A stretch of 64,000 nucleotides of DNA from Streptomyces griseicoloratus (GTDB taxonomy: Bacteria; Actinomycetota; Actinomycetes; Streptomycetales; Streptomycetaceae). Below the pieces are notes generated by a model. That model did not search any database and was not told the DNA's origin. It saw only the letters and a program-made list of their open reading frames with translations. Positions 39,843 to 50,287 of the stretch are shown piece after piece; position 1 is the first letter of the stretch, and every line of letters begins with the position of its first letter. The position numbers and the translations under genes are program-made. The stretch covers positions 124,001 through 188,000 of the forward strand of contig NZ_JACVQF010000211.1 in assembly GCF_014534645.1 (NCBI RefSeq), written 5' to 3'.

Positions 39843-40724
39843 TCAGGGCAGGGTCGCCGCCCGGCGTCGTTCGAACAGGGGTGCCAGCAGGTCGCCGTGG
39901 TCCTGCACGCGCGGTCCGACGTCCCCCGCCCGGAAGACCAGCTGGTCCGCCCGCCGGCACCGTTCCACCTCCTCCCACGTCACCGGCGTGGAGACGGCCG
40001 GCTCGGCCCGGGCCCGGATCGTGTACGGAGCGGCCGTCGTCTTGCGCGCGGCGTTCTGGCTCCAGTCCACGAACACCTTGCCCGGCCGCAGGCTGCGCGT
40101 CATCCGGTGCACCACGAGCTTCGGCATGGCCCGCTCCGCCTCCACGGCCAGCGCCTTCGCGTACTCCGACACCCGCTCGGACGACGACCCCCGCACCCCG
40201 GCCAGCAGATGCAGCCCCTTGGCGCCGGACGTCTTGGCGAACGCCTCGAAGCCGTCCGCCGCCAGCCGCTCCCGCAGCCACAGGGCGACCTCGCAGCAGT
40301 GCACGACGGTGGCGGGCGGCCCCGGGTCGAGGTCGAACACCAGGCGGTCGGCCTCGCCGGGGTCGACGGCGACCCACTGGTGCGTGTGGAACTCGGTCAC
40401 CAGGTTCGCCGCCCACATCAGGCTGGCCAGGTCCTGCACCAGCACCATCCGCGCCGGCCCCTCCGACCGGGGCACCTCGGCCGTGGTGACCCACTCGGGC
40501 GTACCCGGCGGCACGTTCTTGGTGAAGAACAGCTGGCCGTCCGGTCCGTCCGGGTACCGCAGGAAGGACAGCGGACGGTCCCGCAGATGCGGCAGCAGCA
40601 CCTCGGCGGTCGTCGCGTAGTAGTGCAACAGCTCGGCCTTGGTGAAACCGGTCGCGGGATACAGCACCTTCTCCAGGTTGCTGAGGGCCACCCGTCGCCC
40701 CTCCACCTCTGTGATGGGCGCCAT
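39843..40724 (-). CDS. LigD-type DNA polymerase domain protein (NHEJ)
   Basis: 293 aa. It matches the stand-alone polymerase/primase module of LigD: LSNLEKVLYPATGFTKAELL at the start; catalytic Asp pair in RLVFDLDPGP; nucleotide-binding SGAKGLHLLAGVRG; and VFVDWSQNAARKT. It fills gaps and adds nucleotides at broken ends during non-homologous end joining. No ligase or phosphoesterase domain is fused. Divergent from ku with a 75-base gap, a typical NHEJ pairing. Confidence 0.93.
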   Translation of the reverse strand: MAPITEVEGRRVALSNLEKVLYPATGFTKAELLHYYATTAEVLLPHLRDRPLSFLRYPDGPDGQLFFTKNVPPGTPEWVTTAEVPRSEGPARMVLVQDLASLMWAANLVTEFHTHQWVAVDPGEADRLVFDLDPGPPATVVHCCEVALWLRERLAADGFEAFAKTSGAKGLHLLAGVRGSSSERVSEYAKALAVEAERAMPKLVVHRMTRSLRPGKVFVDWSQNAARKTTAAPYTIRARAEPAVSTPVTWEEVERCRRADQLVFRAGDVGPRVQDHGDLLAPLFERRRAATLP

Positions 40725-40799
40725 ACGATGAGAATCGCACGAAACTCGCGAAACAGGACGAATCGCCCTGGGTGGCAATCGACCGGAAAGGTGCTCCAC

Positions 40800-41855
40800 G
40801 TGCGATCCATCTGGAACGGCGCCATCTCGTTCGGCCTGGTCAGCATCCCGATCAAGCTGGTGAACGCGACCGAGAGCCACTCGATCTCCTTCCGTCAGAT
40901 CCACACGGAGGACGGCGGCCGGATCCGCTACCGCAAGGTCTGCGAACTGGAGGACCGCGAGGTCACCCAGGGCGAGATCGGCAAGGGCTACGAGGACGCC
41001 GACGGCACGATCATCCCGATCACCGACGACGACCTCTCCCACCTGCCGATCCCCACCGCGCGCACCATCGAGATCGTGGCCTTCGTGCCGGAGGAGCGCA
41101 TCGACCCGCTCCAGATGGGCGCCGCGTACTACCTCGCGGCGAGCGGCGCCCCCGCGGCCAAGCCGTACACGCTGCTGCGCGAGGCGCTCAAGCGCAGCAA
41201 CCGGGTCGCCATCGCCAAGTACGCGCTGCGCGGCCGCGAGCGGCTGGGCATGCTGCGGGTGGTGGGCGACGCCATCGCCATGCACGGCCTGCTCTGGCCG
41301 GACGAGGTGCGCGCCCCCGAGGGCGTCGCCCCGGACGCCGGCGTCACGGTCCGCGACCAGGAGCTCGACCTGGCGGACGCCCTGATGGACACGCTCGGCG
41401 AGATCGACCTGGACGACCTGCACGACGAGTACCGCGAGGCGCTGGAGGAGGTCATCGCCGCCAAGGCCGCCGGTGAGGCGCCGCCCGAGACACCGGAGCC
41501 GTCCGCCCCCGGCAAGGTGCTGGACCTGATGGCGGCCCTGGAGAACAGCGTCCGCGCGGCACGGGAGTCCCGCGGCGAGGAACCGGCCGAGGAGGCCGAG
41601 GTCAGAACGCTTCCGCCACGCAAGACGGCCTCCCGGGGAACCCCGAAGGAGACCGGCGGGAAGAAGTCGACGTCGACGGCCGCGAAGAAGACGGCGGCGA
41701 AGAAGACCGCGGCGTCGGCGAAGAAGTCGACGGCGAAGTCGGACCAGTCCGGGAAGAAGTCGGCGGCCAAGGGCACCGCCAAGAAGTCGGCGGCCAAGAG
41801 CACGGGGTCCAAGAGCACCACGAAGAAGACGGCGTCCCGCAGGCGCAGCGCCTGA
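40800..41855 (+). CDS. ku: Ku protein (NHEJ end-binding)
   Basis: 351 aa from GTG 40800 after GAAAGGTG. The Ku core is intact from SIWNGAISFGLVSIPIKLVN to about residue 250 (including RGRERLGMLRVV). The last 90 residues are Lys/Ala/Ser/Thr repeats (KKSTAKS-, KKTAAK-like), the histone-H1-like tail seen in some actinobacterial Ku proteins that aids DNA binding. It forms a homodimeric ring on double-strand ends and recruits the LigD polymerase encoded divergently. A hairpin follows the stop. Confidence 0.96.
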   Translation: MRSIWNGAISFGLVSIPIKLVNATESHSISFRQIHTEDGGRIRYRKVCELEDREVTQGEIGKGYEDADGTIIPITDDDLSHLPIPTARTIEIVAFVPEERIDPLQMGAAYYLAASGAPAAKPYTLLREALKRSNRVAIAKYALRGRERLGMLRVVGDAIAMHGLLWPDEVRAPEGVAPDAGVTVRDQELDLADALMDTLGEIDLDDLHDEYREALEEVIAAKAAGEAPPETPEPSAPGKVLDLMAALENSVRAARESRGEEPAEEAEVRTLPPRKTASRGTPKETGGKKSTSTAAKKTAAKKTAASAKKSTAKSDQSGKKSAAKGTAKKSAAKSTGSKSTTKKTASRRRSA

Positions 41856-41857
41856 GT

Positions 41858-41885
41858 CCGGCCCGCAGCGGCGGTGCGGGGCCGG
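41858..41885. terminator. Hairpin terminator after ku
   Basis: CCGGCCCGC (41858-41866) pairs with GCGGGGCCGG (41876-41885) with one bulged G and a 9-base loop. It lies between two convergent genes. Confidence 0.55.
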
Positions 41886-41915
41886 GGGGAACCGGTCCGT
41901 CCGCGGACCGCGTGG

Positions 41916-42461
41916 TCAGTCGATCGTCCACGAGGCGGCGGACCCGCCGGCGGGCCGCGGGGGCTCGAAGACGGCGGGGCTCGCCGGCCCGGACGAGCCG
42001 GGGCCCACGGAGGCGACGGGCGAAGGGGAGGCCGTCGCGGGCAGGTCGACGGGGGCCTCCTCCAGCTGTTGCCCGATCGTTTCGCCCGGCCCGTCGGCCG
42101 GGACGACCGAGTCGGTGGACAACCGCGACCAGGCCGTCAGTGCCAGGGTCACCGCCGCGGCCGTACCGATCACCCGGCCCACGCGCCGGAGCCGGGCGCG
42201 GCCGTCCAGATCGCGCCACGCCGGGCCGGTCCACACGTCCTCGGCCTGCCAGAGCTCGCCGACCGCCTCCGTCCCGCCGGTGACCGGCGGCTCGGGGCGC
42301 CAGTCCGGCGTCCGCTCCCGTGCCGCGGGCTCACGGGGAGCGGAGGCCCGGATGGCGCACTCGCTGTCCGCGAGGAACTTCTGCCACACCGCCTCGGGGA
42401 CGGCGGGCGCGCCGTCCGGCTCTTCCGGTGTTCCGCCGCTGCCCGGCCAGGGAGTGGTCAC
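41916..42461 (-). CDS. Hypothetical single-pass membrane protein
   Basis: 181 aa from GTG 42461 with AGAGGA upstream. An acidic, Pro-rich N-terminus (about 90 residues, containing a PEAVWQKFLADSE helix) is followed by one membrane helix (RVIGTAAAVTLALTAW) after a basic RARLRRVGR, then a Pro/Ser/Ala-rich tail. Cytoplasm-in topology is likely from the charges. No family recognised. Confidence 0.6.
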   Translation of the reverse strand: MTTPWPGSGGTPEEPDGAPAVPEAVWQKFLADSECAIRASAPREPAARERTPDWRPEPPVTGGTEAVGELWQAEDVWTGPAWRDLDGRARLRRVGRVIGTAAAVTLALTAWSRLSTDSVVPADGPGETIGQQLEEAPVDLPATASPSPVASVGPGSSGPASPAVFEPPRPAGGSAASWTID

Positions 42462-42976
42462 GGTCCTCTCTTCCTCTCGCGCTCTCACGCTCTCGCGCCT
42501 TCGGCCGGCGGTGCGGTCCTGACGCCCCGCCGGATCATCGCTCGGTGCGCGAAGAGATCACCAGGCACCACTCTTCCGCCCCTGCCGGCGCTCACGGAAT
42601 CTACACGCGTGGCCGAAACCCCCGGGCCCCGGGACCTCGGCCCGCGCGGCCGGCGGGGCGGGCTCCGGAGCGGGAACCGCCTGGTGGGCGCGGTGGAGGA
42701 CGACGGGACGCCGGGGCGTGAGACCCCTGTCGGGGGGATGGACGACGCCGGCGCCGCCGAGGTTCCCGTGCCGGCGGTGATTTCCACCCGGGGCGCCACC
42801 GAACCGTCCAGGCCGGCCGACCGGCGGACCAACCCCCGCCGGTCGCCGTGAGCCCCTGCTGCGGCTCACCGGCGGGAGCCGGCACGCGAGGCCGGGGGAG
42901 CCGGAGGTCGTGGCGCGGGCGTCGGCCGGGGAGCCGGAGGTGGCGGTCCTGGACTACGGAGCGTGAGGAGCCCGGG
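42462..42976. other. Gene-free intergenic stretch
   Basis: 515 bases. The left part has a pyrimidine-rich tract with repeats of CTCTCGCGC/GCTCTCACG (about 42470-42500). Several overlapping open frames exist on both strands, but none has a ribosome-binding site or protein-like composition. Probably the promoter region of the minus-strand gene on its left. Confidence 0.5.
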
Positions 42977-43723
42977 TCAGCGTGCGGTGGGCGCCGGGGT
43001 CGGTGTCGGCGTGGCCGTGTTCACGTCCAGGTCGGGGCGCGGCTTGAGAACGAGAACGCGCTCCCCGGGCCGGGGCGGAGGCGGCGTGACCTTCTCCTTC
43101 GGGAGCTTCGCCGGCCCGGTCTGCTGGAAGGTGACCCGGTCGTAGTCGACCAGTCCGGTCTTCTCCAGGACCGTGATGTGGTCCAGGACGGTGTCGTTGG
43201 CCAGGTCGGCCAGCTGCCGCACCAGGGTGTTCTTGGTGGTCGCCCGGATCTTGGCGATGGCCGGGAAGATCTGCCCGTGGGTCACGCGCATGATGTTGAC
43301 CGCCGCCGAGTCGAACTCCCGGCCGCTCTTGGAGTCCACGGTCGCAACGAAGCCCTCCTGCTGCGGGGACGCCTTGTTGGGCAGCGTGATGCCCAGCTCG
43401 GGGGCGATCTCGCGGCACATCGCGTCGAGCCCGGCGTGCCCCACGACCAGGTGCTCGCCGGCCTCCTTCATCTCCTTCGTCGTACCGCGCGCCATGGCCA
43501 TCTCGCCCAGCGGGTACTCCCACAGCCCGGCGGCGCGGACCTTGACCACGAAGTCCCGGTCGGCCTCGGTCACCGGCCCGTACTTGGTACCGGCGATCAC
43601 CCGGTTCTGGTCGCCGTCCGCCTCGTCCAGGCCGAGCACGGCCGGGAAGGCCAGCGCGGTGAGGGTCAGGGTCATCGCAGCGAACAGGACGACGACTCCG
43701 ATCCTGCTGCGGGACAGGCGCAT
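42977..43723 (-). CDS. DUF4142-type exported protein
   Basis: 248 aa from ATG 43723 after GGAGG. N-terminal signal/anchor (IGVVVLFAAMTLTLTALAFPAV). Residues 65-210 form the DUF4142 ferritin-like helical bundle: EADRDFVVKVRAAGLWEYPL, then KEMKEAGEHLVVGHAGLD and IMRVTHGQIFPAIAKIRATT. A Pro/Thr-rich tail ends the protein. Exported; function unknown, often linked to stress proteins in other bacteria. Confidence 0.82.
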   Translation of the reverse strand: MRLSRSRIGVVVLFAAMTLTLTALAFPAVLGLDEADGDQNRVIAGTKYGPVTEADRDFVVKVRAAGLWEYPLGEMAMARGTTKEMKEAGEHLVVGHAGLDAMCREIAPELGITLPNKASPQQEGFVATVDSKSGREFDSAAVNIMRVTHGQIFPAIAKIRATTKNTLVRQLADLANDTVLDHITVLEKTGLVDYDRVTFQQTGPAKLPKEKVTPPPPRPGERVLVLKPRPDLDVNTATPTPTPAPTAR

Positions 43724-43879
43724 GATGCCTCCAGGGGCGACGCGGTCGACTCGTACGCCAGGAGGTACGCAGGAGGCGCACGGATCAGTCACCGCCCCCG
43801 GGTAAAACCTGCGTCCCGGGCCGCCACGAAGCGCCTGGAAGCCCCTCGGGGCGACCCGCCCGGCCGCGGCCGCTCCCGG

Positions 43880-44314
43880 TCAGCCGAGGTCGGCCCCGTA
43901 CACGCGGTCCACCGTCATCGTGACCAGCACCCTGCGGTCGGACACCATCACCGACCGGTACTCCTCCCAGTCCGGGTGCTCTCCGGCCGCGGCCCGGTAG
44001 TACTCCACCAGCGCCTCGACCTCCGGGCCGTGGGGGTCCGTGCCCGGTCCGGTGAGGGTCGCGACGCCCTCGGCGGTGGCCCAGGACCTGCCGTCGGGGG
44101 CGGTCACCTCCAGCGTGGCCCGGGGATCCCGGCGCAGGTTGGCCGTCTTGGCCAGCCCCTCCCGCGTGGAGATGCGGATGACGCCGGCCTCGGGGTCGTA
44201 GGCGGGCATGACGGGGGAGAGCTGGGGGCGGCCGTCCGCCTTGATGGTCGCGAGGACGCCGAGCCGGCTCTGCGCCAGCAGCGCGCGGGGGTCGAAGGAC
44301 GGTGTGGTGGTCAT
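43880..44314 (-). CDS. PPOX-class F420-dependent oxidoreductase
   Basis: 144 aa split-barrel flavin/deazaflavin fold: LGVLATIKADGRPQLSPVMP, IRISTREGLAKTANLRRDPR and HPDWEEYRSVMVSDRRVLV. It matches the PPOX class F420-type enzymes abundant in actinomycetes; F420 preference over FMN is a family-level inference. It lies left of the terminator of the spore-pigment operon and is probably transcribed on its own. Confidence 0.85.
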   Translation of the reverse strand: MTTTPSFDPRALLAQSRLGVLATIKADGRPQLSPVMPAYDPEAGVIRISTREGLAKTANLRRDPRATLEVTAPDGRSWATAEGVATLTGPGTDPHGPEVEALVEYYRAAAGEHPDWEEYRSVMVSDRRVLVTMTVDRVYGADLG

Positions 44315-44393
44315 GGCAGGATCATCACCCCTCGCACCACCGTACGGCCAGGCATTGGCCGATGCGGCCGTCCGCGAGCCGTCGCCATACGCC

Positions 44394-44430
44394 CGTCGGG
44401 GCTGCCCGTGACAAGTGGGCAGCCCCGACG
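44394..44430. terminator. Terminator of the spore-pigment operon
   Basis: Perfect 14-bp stem: CGTCGGGGCTGCCC (44394-44407) and GGGCAGCCCCGACG (44417-44430) with a 9-base loop. It starts 16 bases beyond the last stop codon of the leftward operon. Confidence 0.85.
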
Positions 44431-44445
44431 TGGGTGAACCGGCCG

Positions 44446-44778
44446 TCAGCCGACGGGAGTGCGTTCCCAGCGGTAGAAGCAGCGCGCCATCGCGTCCTTC
44501 GGGCTGCGCCAGGTCTCCGGGTCGTACGCGGAGACGTACGGGGAGAGCCGCTCGCTGACGTCGCGGAACTCGGGGTGGCCGGTGAGTCCCGCGATGGTGG
44601 AGGCAGGGTCGCTCTCGCTCTCGATGAGGTGCAGGTACACATCACCGAACTGGAAGAGACTGCGCCCGGTGACGCCCACCAGGTGGGGCAGTTCGCCACG
44701 GTCGGACTCGGCGAACACCTTCGCGATGGCGGGTGCCGAGTCGGGTGCCATACGGGCCACGATCAGGGTGTGGTGCAT
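44446..44778 (-). CDS. whiE-ORFVII: TcmI-type polyketide cyclase (WhiE ORFVII-like)
   Basis: 110 aa. Ferredoxin-like cyclase of the TcmI family: HHTLIVARMAPDSAPAIAKV and FQFGDVYLHLIESE, then SPYVSAYDPETWRSPKDAMA. Last gene of the leftward polyketide operon. It closes later rings of the aromatic chain produced by the minimal PKS upstream. Position and length match WhiE ORFVII. Confidence 0.9.
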   Translation of the reverse strand: MHHTLIVARMAPDSAPAIAKVFAESDRGELPHLVGVTGRSLFQFGDVYLHLIESESDPASTIAGLTGHPEFRDVSERLSPYVSAYDPETWRSPKDAMARCFYRWERTPVG

Positions 44779-44802
44779 GGGGAGGCCGTCCTTCGGTCGT
44801 GG

Positions 44803-45553
<751 letters not shown>

Positions 45554-45567
45554 GCGGATGTGCTCCT

Positions 45568-46821
45568 TCACTCGGGGGATGGCGCGGCGCCCCGTCGCAG
45601 GACGAGCGCCGAGTTGAAGCCCATGAGTCCTCGGCTGAGGACCAGGGCGGTGCGCGGCTCGGCCGGCCGTGCCCGGCCGGCCACCAGGTCGAGGTCGTGG
45701 CACACGTCGAACACGTGCGGCGTGGGCGGGATCAGTCCGTGCTCCATCGCGAGCACCGCGGTCGCCACGTCGAGCACCGGCGCCGCGCAGTACGCCCGTC
45801 CGGTCCCGGTCTTGGGCGCGGTGACGGGCACCCGCCGCGCGTGCGGGCCGAGCGCGTCCGCCAGTGCGAGGGCCTCGGCGCGGTCCGCCTCCGGGACGCC
45901 GAGGGCGTCGGCGAACACGACGTCCACGTCCTCGGGCCGGCAGCCGGCCTCCGCCAGCGCCCCCTCGATCGCCCGGGCCAGCCCGGCCCGGGACTCCTCC
46001 CAGCGGGAGGCGCCGGTGAACGTCGCCGCGTGCCCGGCCACCGTCGCCCGCGCCTCGGCCCCACGCTCCCGCGCCGTCTCCTCGGCCTCCACCACCAGCA
46101 CGGCCCCGCCCTCGGCGGGAACGAAGCCGCAGGCGGCACTGGTGAACGGACGGTACGCGTGGTCCGGTTCCGTCGCCCGGCTCAGCTCCGGATAGCCCAA
46201 CTGGCAGACGATCGAGTACGGGGCCAGCGGCGCCTCCGTCGCCCCGCAGACGACCGTGTCGGTGCCCTGCCGCACGGACAGCGCGGCACGCGCCAGGGCG
46301 TCCAGACCGCCCGCCTCGTCACCGGCCACCACACCGCAGGGGCCCTTGAAGTCGTTGCGGATGGAGATCTGGCCGGTGCTGGCCGCGTAGAACCAGGCGA
46401 TCGACTGGTACGGGCCGACGTACCGCGACCCCTGACCCCACAGGTTCTGCAGCTCTCGCTGCCCGAACTCGCCCCCGCCCGAGCCCGCGGCCGTCACCAC
46501 GCCCACCGAGTACGGCGACTCGACGTCGGCACGGCCGAACCGCGCGTCCGCCAGGGCCATCTCGGCCGCCGCCAGGGCGAAGTGCGTGTACCGGTCGGTC
46601 TGGACCAGGTACCTCCCCTCGATCAGCTCGTCGGCGTCGAAGCCGCGCACCTCGCCCGCCACCCGCAGCGGCAGGTGGGCGCAGCCCTCCCGGGTGACGG
46701 GACCCAGGCTGCTGGTGCCGTCCGCGGTCGCCTTCCAGAACGCCTCGGCCCCGATGCCGTGCGGGGCCACCACGCCCAGGCCGGTGACGACCGCGCGCCG
46801 GGGCGGTTGTCGTCCGCTCAT
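45568..46821 (-). CDS. whiE-ORFIV: Ketosynthase beta/chain-length factor (WhiE ORFIV-like)
   Basis: 417 aa thiolase-fold protein, ATGA overlap with KS-alpha. The segment equivalent to the KS active site reads [15 protein letters not shown]. The Cys of KS-alpha (GCTSGLDA) is replaced, and the residue usually Gln in chain-length factors is Glu here. It forms the heterodimer with KS-alpha that fixes chain length. Other conserved parts ([41 protein letters not shown]) are intact. Confidence 0.94.
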   Translation of the reverse strand: MSGRQPPRRAVVTGLGVVAPHGIGAEAFWKATADGTSSLGPVTREGCAHLPLRVAGEVRGFDADELIEGRYLVQTDRYTHFALAAAEMALADARFGRADVESPYSVGVVTAAGSGGGEFGQRELQNLWGQGSRYVGPYQSIAWFYAASTGQISIRNDFKGPCGVVAGDEAGGLDALARAALSVRQGTDTVVCGATEAPLAPYSIVCQLGYPELSRATEPDHAYRPFTSAACGFVPAEGGAVLVVEAEETARERGAEARATVAGHAATFTGASRWEESRAGLARAIEGALAEAGCRPEDVDVVFADALGVPEADRAEALALADALGPHARRVPVTAPKTGTGRAYCAAPVLDVATAVLAMEHGLIPPTPHVFDVCHDLDLVAGRARPAEPRTALVLSRGLMGFNSALVLRRGAAPSPE

Positions 46822-48113
46822 CGCCGTCCTCCTTCGAAGCCGGAACCGGAACCGGGACCCGAGCCGCTCAGAACGACCGCGGACTGGAAGCCGCCGAAGC
46901 CGCTCCCCACGGACAGCACGTGCCGCAGAGCCCGCTCCCGTGCCTCGCGCGGCACGTAGTCCAGGTCGCACTCGGGGTCGGGGGTCTGGTAGTTGGCCGT
47001 GGGCGGCACCACCTGGTGGGCCAGCGCCAGGACACACGCGGCGAGCTCTATGGAGCCGATCGCGCCGAGCGAGTGACCCACCATGGACTTGATCGAGCTC
47101 ATCGGGGTCGCGTAGGCGTGTTCGCCCAGCGACCGCTTGACCGCCGCGGTCTCGTGCCGGTCGTTCTGCTGGGTGCCCGAGCCGTGCGCGTTGACGTAGT
47201 CGACGTCCGAACCGTCCAGCCGGGCCATGTCGAGCGCGGTGTCGATCGCCCGCGCCATCTCCAGGCCCTCCTTGGTGAGCCCGGTCATGTGGTAGGCGTT
47301 GCCGAAGGTCGCGTAGCCGGAGATCTCGCAGTACACCGCCGCCCCGCGGGCCCGGGCGTGCTCCAGTTCCTCCAGGACGAGCACCGCGGCACCCTCGCCC
47401 ATCACGAACCCGTTGCGGTCGGCGTCGAACGGACGGGAGGCGTGCGCGGGGTCGTCGTTGTTCGGCGAGGTCGCCTTGATGGCGTCGAAGCAGGCCATCG
47501 TGATCGGCGATATCGGCGAGTCCGCCGCGCCCGCCAGGCACACGTCGGCGCGTCCCTCGGCGACGGCGTGGTAGGCGTACCCCACCGCGTCCAGGCCGGA
47601 CGTGCACCCGGTGGACACGGTCTGCACCGGACCGTGGAGGCCGAACCGCTCCGCCACCGCCGAGGCCAGCGTGCTGGGGGTGAAGGCGCGCTGCAGATGC
47701 GGTTCGGCCTTGCGGTCGTCGACGTCCCACCGCGAGCCGCGCTCACTGACCAGGACGTAGTCGTGTTCCAGGCGGGTGGTGCCCCCGACGGCCGTGCCCA
47801 GCGTGGCGCCCGCCCGCCACGGGTCCTCCCGGCCGAGGTCGAGGTCCGCGTCCCGCACCGCCTCGGCGGCGGCGACGAGCGCGAACTGCACGTACCGGTC
47901 GGACCGCTGGACCGTCGCGAGGTCCAGCCCGTGCGCCGAGGGATCGAAGTCGCACTCGGCGGCGATCTGCGAACGCAGCCCGGCCGGGTCGAACAGGGAG
48001 ATCCGACGCGTCGCCGTACGGCCGGCCGACAGAAGGTCCCAGAACTGCGGGACGCCGATGCCGCCCGGGGCGACGACGCCTATGCCCGTGACCGCCACCC
48101 GACGTCCGGTCAT
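46818..48113 (-). CDS. whiE-ORFIII: Ketosynthase alpha (WhiE ORFIII-like)
   Basis: 431 aa. Full set of KS residues: Cys in [16 protein letters not shown], and His in [12 protein letters not shown] and [13 protein letters not shown]. It condenses malonyl units on the ACP. ATGA overlaps on both sides (with the cupin gene and with KS-beta) keep the subunits in step. Confidence 0.97.
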   Translation of the reverse strand: MTGRRVAVTGIGVVAPGGIGVPQFWDLLSAGRTATRRISLFDPAGLRSQIAAECDFDPSAHGLDLATVQRSDRYVQFALVAAAEAVRDADLDLGREDPWRAGATLGTAVGGTTRLEHDYVLVSERGSRWDVDDRKAEPHLQRAFTPSTLASAVAERFGLHGPVQTVSTGCTSGLDAVGYAYHAVAEGRADVCLAGAADSPISPITMACFDAIKATSPNNDDPAHASRPFDADRNGFVMGEGAAVLVLEELEHARARGAAVYCEISGYATFGNAYHMTGLTKEGLEMARAIDTALDMARLDGSDVDYVNAHGSGTQQNDRHETAAVKRSLGEHAYATPMSSIKSMVGHSLGAIGSIELAACVLALAHQVVPPTANYQTPDPECDLDYVPREARERALRHVLSVGSGFGGFQSAVVLSGSGPGSGSGFEGGRR

Positions 48114-48553
48114 GACGCCACCTCCGCCGTGGCCGCGGGGCGCTCGTCCCCGGGCGCGTTCCCCTGCGCCTCGTCCTCCGTGTCGACATGGCCGAGCTCC
48201 GGCCGCGGGGCCAGCGGACCCAGGTGGAAGACGATGCGCGCCTCGGCGTCCGAGACGTTGCGGAAGCGGTGCCGCACATTCGGCGGGATCAGCATCCCCT
48301 GCCCGGTCCGCAGGGAGTGGGGTGCGCCGTCCACGTCGACCTCGAACGAGCCCTCGGTGACGTACACGAACTCCTCGGAGTACGGGTGGTAGTGCTCACC
48401 GATGCGCTCGCCGGGCTGCACGATGGCCACGCCCATGAAGCCGCTGGTCGACCCGGCCGTGCTGGGGGTGAGAAGGGCGCGGAGGTCACCGCCGCGCCGG
48501 CGGTTCGGCGCTACGTCGCCGAGGGAGACGATGCGTGCCTGCTGGTCTGTCAT
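48110..48553 (-). CDS. whiE-ORFII: Cupin protein (WhiE ORFII-like)
   Basis: 147 aa from ATG 48553, with GGAG eight bases upstream; an in-frame GTG nine bases earlier lacks spacing. Cupin motif 1 is [20 protein letters not shown] (His, His, Glu) and motif 2 contains [14 protein letters not shown]. Metal binding is likely. The role in pigment biosynthesis is not fully defined; a cyclase or oxygenase accessory is usual. Confidence 0.9.
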   Translation of the reverse strand: MTDQQARIVSLGDVAPNRRRGGDLRALLTPSTAGSTSGFMGVAIVQPGERIGEHYHPYSEEFVYVTEGSFEVDVDGAPHSLRTGQGMLIPPNVRHRFRNVSDAEARIVFHLGPLAPRPELGHVDTEDEAQGNAPGDERPAATAEVAS

Positions 48554-48660
48554 ATCGGTCACTCCGGAGAACGGAAGGCGGTGGGAGGGGTAGGGGACGC
48601 GGCACGGACGGCGCCGGGAGGCACCGGGCCGGCGGACGCCGGTCGGCCGGGGCCGCGAGG

Positions 48661-49917
48661 TCAGGAGGCCGGCGACCGCCGGTCCGTCAGGGGCCGCATA
48701 CGGGCGTGCGCGAGCAGCCGCAGCAGCGTGCGGTCGTCCGTCAACGGCCCGTCGACGCCGGCGGCGGCCGTGTCCAGCAGCCGTCCGGCCTCCGCGGCGA
48801 CACCGCCGTCACCGGCGGCCCCCCGCAGGGCCAGGACGAACGCGGGCGCGTCGTCCGGATCACCCGCCACGTCGACGACCCGTACGACGAAGTCGTCGCG
48901 ATGGAAGACGGTGGCGGCGCGGACCGGACTGTCCGGCACGTGGGCCGCGGCCTCGTCCTGACGGGCCAGCAGCCGGGCCAGTCCGGCACCGGCGCCGGGC
49001 GCGACCGGATAGAACAGCGCGATCCGCCGCGTGTCCGCCGCCGTCTCGCCCCCGGACGCCACATGGTGGACGGCCGGCATGGCGGCCAGGGTGAAGAACC
49101 GCCGGGCGGACTGGGGATCGTCGAGGTCGCGCTCCTGCTCCAGATGGGGGTTGAGCGCCTCCTCGACGGCCCGCACCTCGGGCTGCCGGGCGACATGGCG
49201 CAGCGCGGTCTGCAGATCGCCCCGCACCTCCACCGCCCGAACGATCCGGTTGCCGTGCAGGAACAGCGAGGTGCGCAGCAGCCGCGTGGCATCGTCGACA
49301 CGCGGCTCGGGCGATGCGTAGTTGGCGAGGATCTCGGCGACCTCGGCCTCGCTGCCGGGCCGCACGGTGAAGGTCAGCGCGTGCCGGACCACGTTGCTCC
49401 CCACCCGGGGAGCGGCCCGCAACTGCTCGTCGGGCCCCGTGCGCGGCCCCGCGTGGACGCCGGCGGTCTCCCGCAGGACGCTGTAGCGCAGCGAGCGCGT
49501 GTCGCGGACGCAGTTCTGCAGGGGCTGGACCGTGTCCAGGTGCTCCTCGCTGTTGACCCAGGCCAGGAAGGGAGCCGCGCTCTCCCACTCACTGGTGAGG
49601 AGCCACTGGGTGGGATTCTCCAGGGACTGGCACAACTGGTCGCTGACATGGCCCGGCACGGCGGCGACCCGGTGACGAATGCGCTCGTAGGCCTCCAGGA
49701 ACTCCTGCTGGGTTCCGTCGTGGATGTCCAGCATCAGAACGACCCGCACGCGGGATCCGTCGAACGCCGACGTGGAGACGCCGTCCGCGGCCGCGGCCCA
49801 GGCACCCGGGGCCCTCGCGGACGCGGCGCCGGCGGACACGGCGTCCGTCGGCGCGGCGTCTGTCGCCACGGCGTCTGTCGGGACGGCGTCTGTCGACAGG
49901 GCGGGAGAGACCGTCAT
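48661..49917 (-). CDS. whiE-ORFI: SchA/CurD-like protein with repeat N-terminus (WhiE ORFI-like)
   Basis: 418 aa from ATG 49917, which has GAGG six bases upstream. Residues 5-50 are low-complexity with TDAV/TDAA repeats ([19 protein letters not shown]). Then comes an antibiotic-biosynthesis-monooxygenase-like ferredoxin domain ([20 protein letters not shown]) and SchA/CurD-like halves ([40 protein letters not shown]). First gene of the leftward operon. Known only as a spore-pigment component; its reaction is not established. Confidence 0.85.
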   Translation of the reverse strand: MTVSPALSTDAVPTDAVATDAAPTDAVSAGAASARAPGAWAAAADGVSTSAFDGSRVRVVLMLDIHDGTQQEFLEAYERIRHRVAAVPGHVSDQLCQSLENPTQWLLTSEWESAAPFLAWVNSEEHLDTVQPLQNCVRDTRSLRYSVLRETAGVHAGPRTGPDEQLRAAPRVGSNVVRHALTFTVRPGSEAEVAEILANYASPEPRVDDATRLLRTSLFLHGNRIVRAVEVRGDLQTALRHVARQPEVRAVEEALNPHLEQERDLDDPQSARRFFTLAAMPAVHHVASGGETAADTRRIALFYPVAPGAGAGLARLLARQDEAAAHVPDSPVRAATVFHRDDFVVRVVDVAGDPDDAPAFVLALRGAAGDGGVAAEAGRLLDTAAAGVDGPLTDDRTLLRLLAHARMRPLTDRRSPAS

Positions 49918-50287
49918 CCGCCACCTCTTCTCGGGGAACTTCCTCATGGACTGGGGAGCGACCACCGCGCCGCGTCGCATGACGACGCAGGCCGCCGGTC
50001 GCGTAAGCACGATCGTGGGCCGTACCCCGAGGGACCGCGAACCAGACGGGTTAAGCGGGTGAAGCCTGAGCCGCCGCGAGCATCGCGGGGCATGCATGAA
50101 GATCCCGGCCGGACCCGTGCCCGACCCCGCCCACACGTCCCGACGAGACGTCCCGACGAGACGTCCCGACAACACGTCCCGACAACGGTCCTGACCACAC
50201 GTCACCACGACGACACGTCATGACGACGACGCGTCACAACCACGCGACCCAGCACGACGGAGGACACGACGCCATGGAGGACGAGCG
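49918..50287. other. Divergent promoter region of the pigment cluster
   Basis: 370 bases between the leftward operon (ORFI-VII) and the rightward hydroxylase gene. In S. coelicolor this gap holds the two developmental whiE promoters. Here the right half is unusual, with a fourfold 13-bp tandem repeat followed by irregular ACGTCA/CGACGAC repeats up to about 50235. I could not place -35/-10 boxes with confidence. Confidence 0.6.
50135..50186. repeat. 13-bp tandem repeat, four copies
   Basis: Copies at 50135, 50148, 50161 and 50174: two ACGTCCCGACGAG and two ACGTCCCGACAAC, directly abutting. Partial copies continue (GTCCTGACCAC, ACGTCACCACGACG). No spacers, so not a CRISPR. Confidence 0.9.

Noticed and set aside
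42485-42885. Several overlapping ORFs in the gap before the DUF4142 gene
   Set aside because: Arg/Gly/Pro-rich translations on both strands with no ribosome-binding site or family features.
50135-50186. Short regular repeats considered as a CRISPR array
   Set aside because: Units abut directly with no unique spacers, units are only 13 bp, and no cas genes are near.
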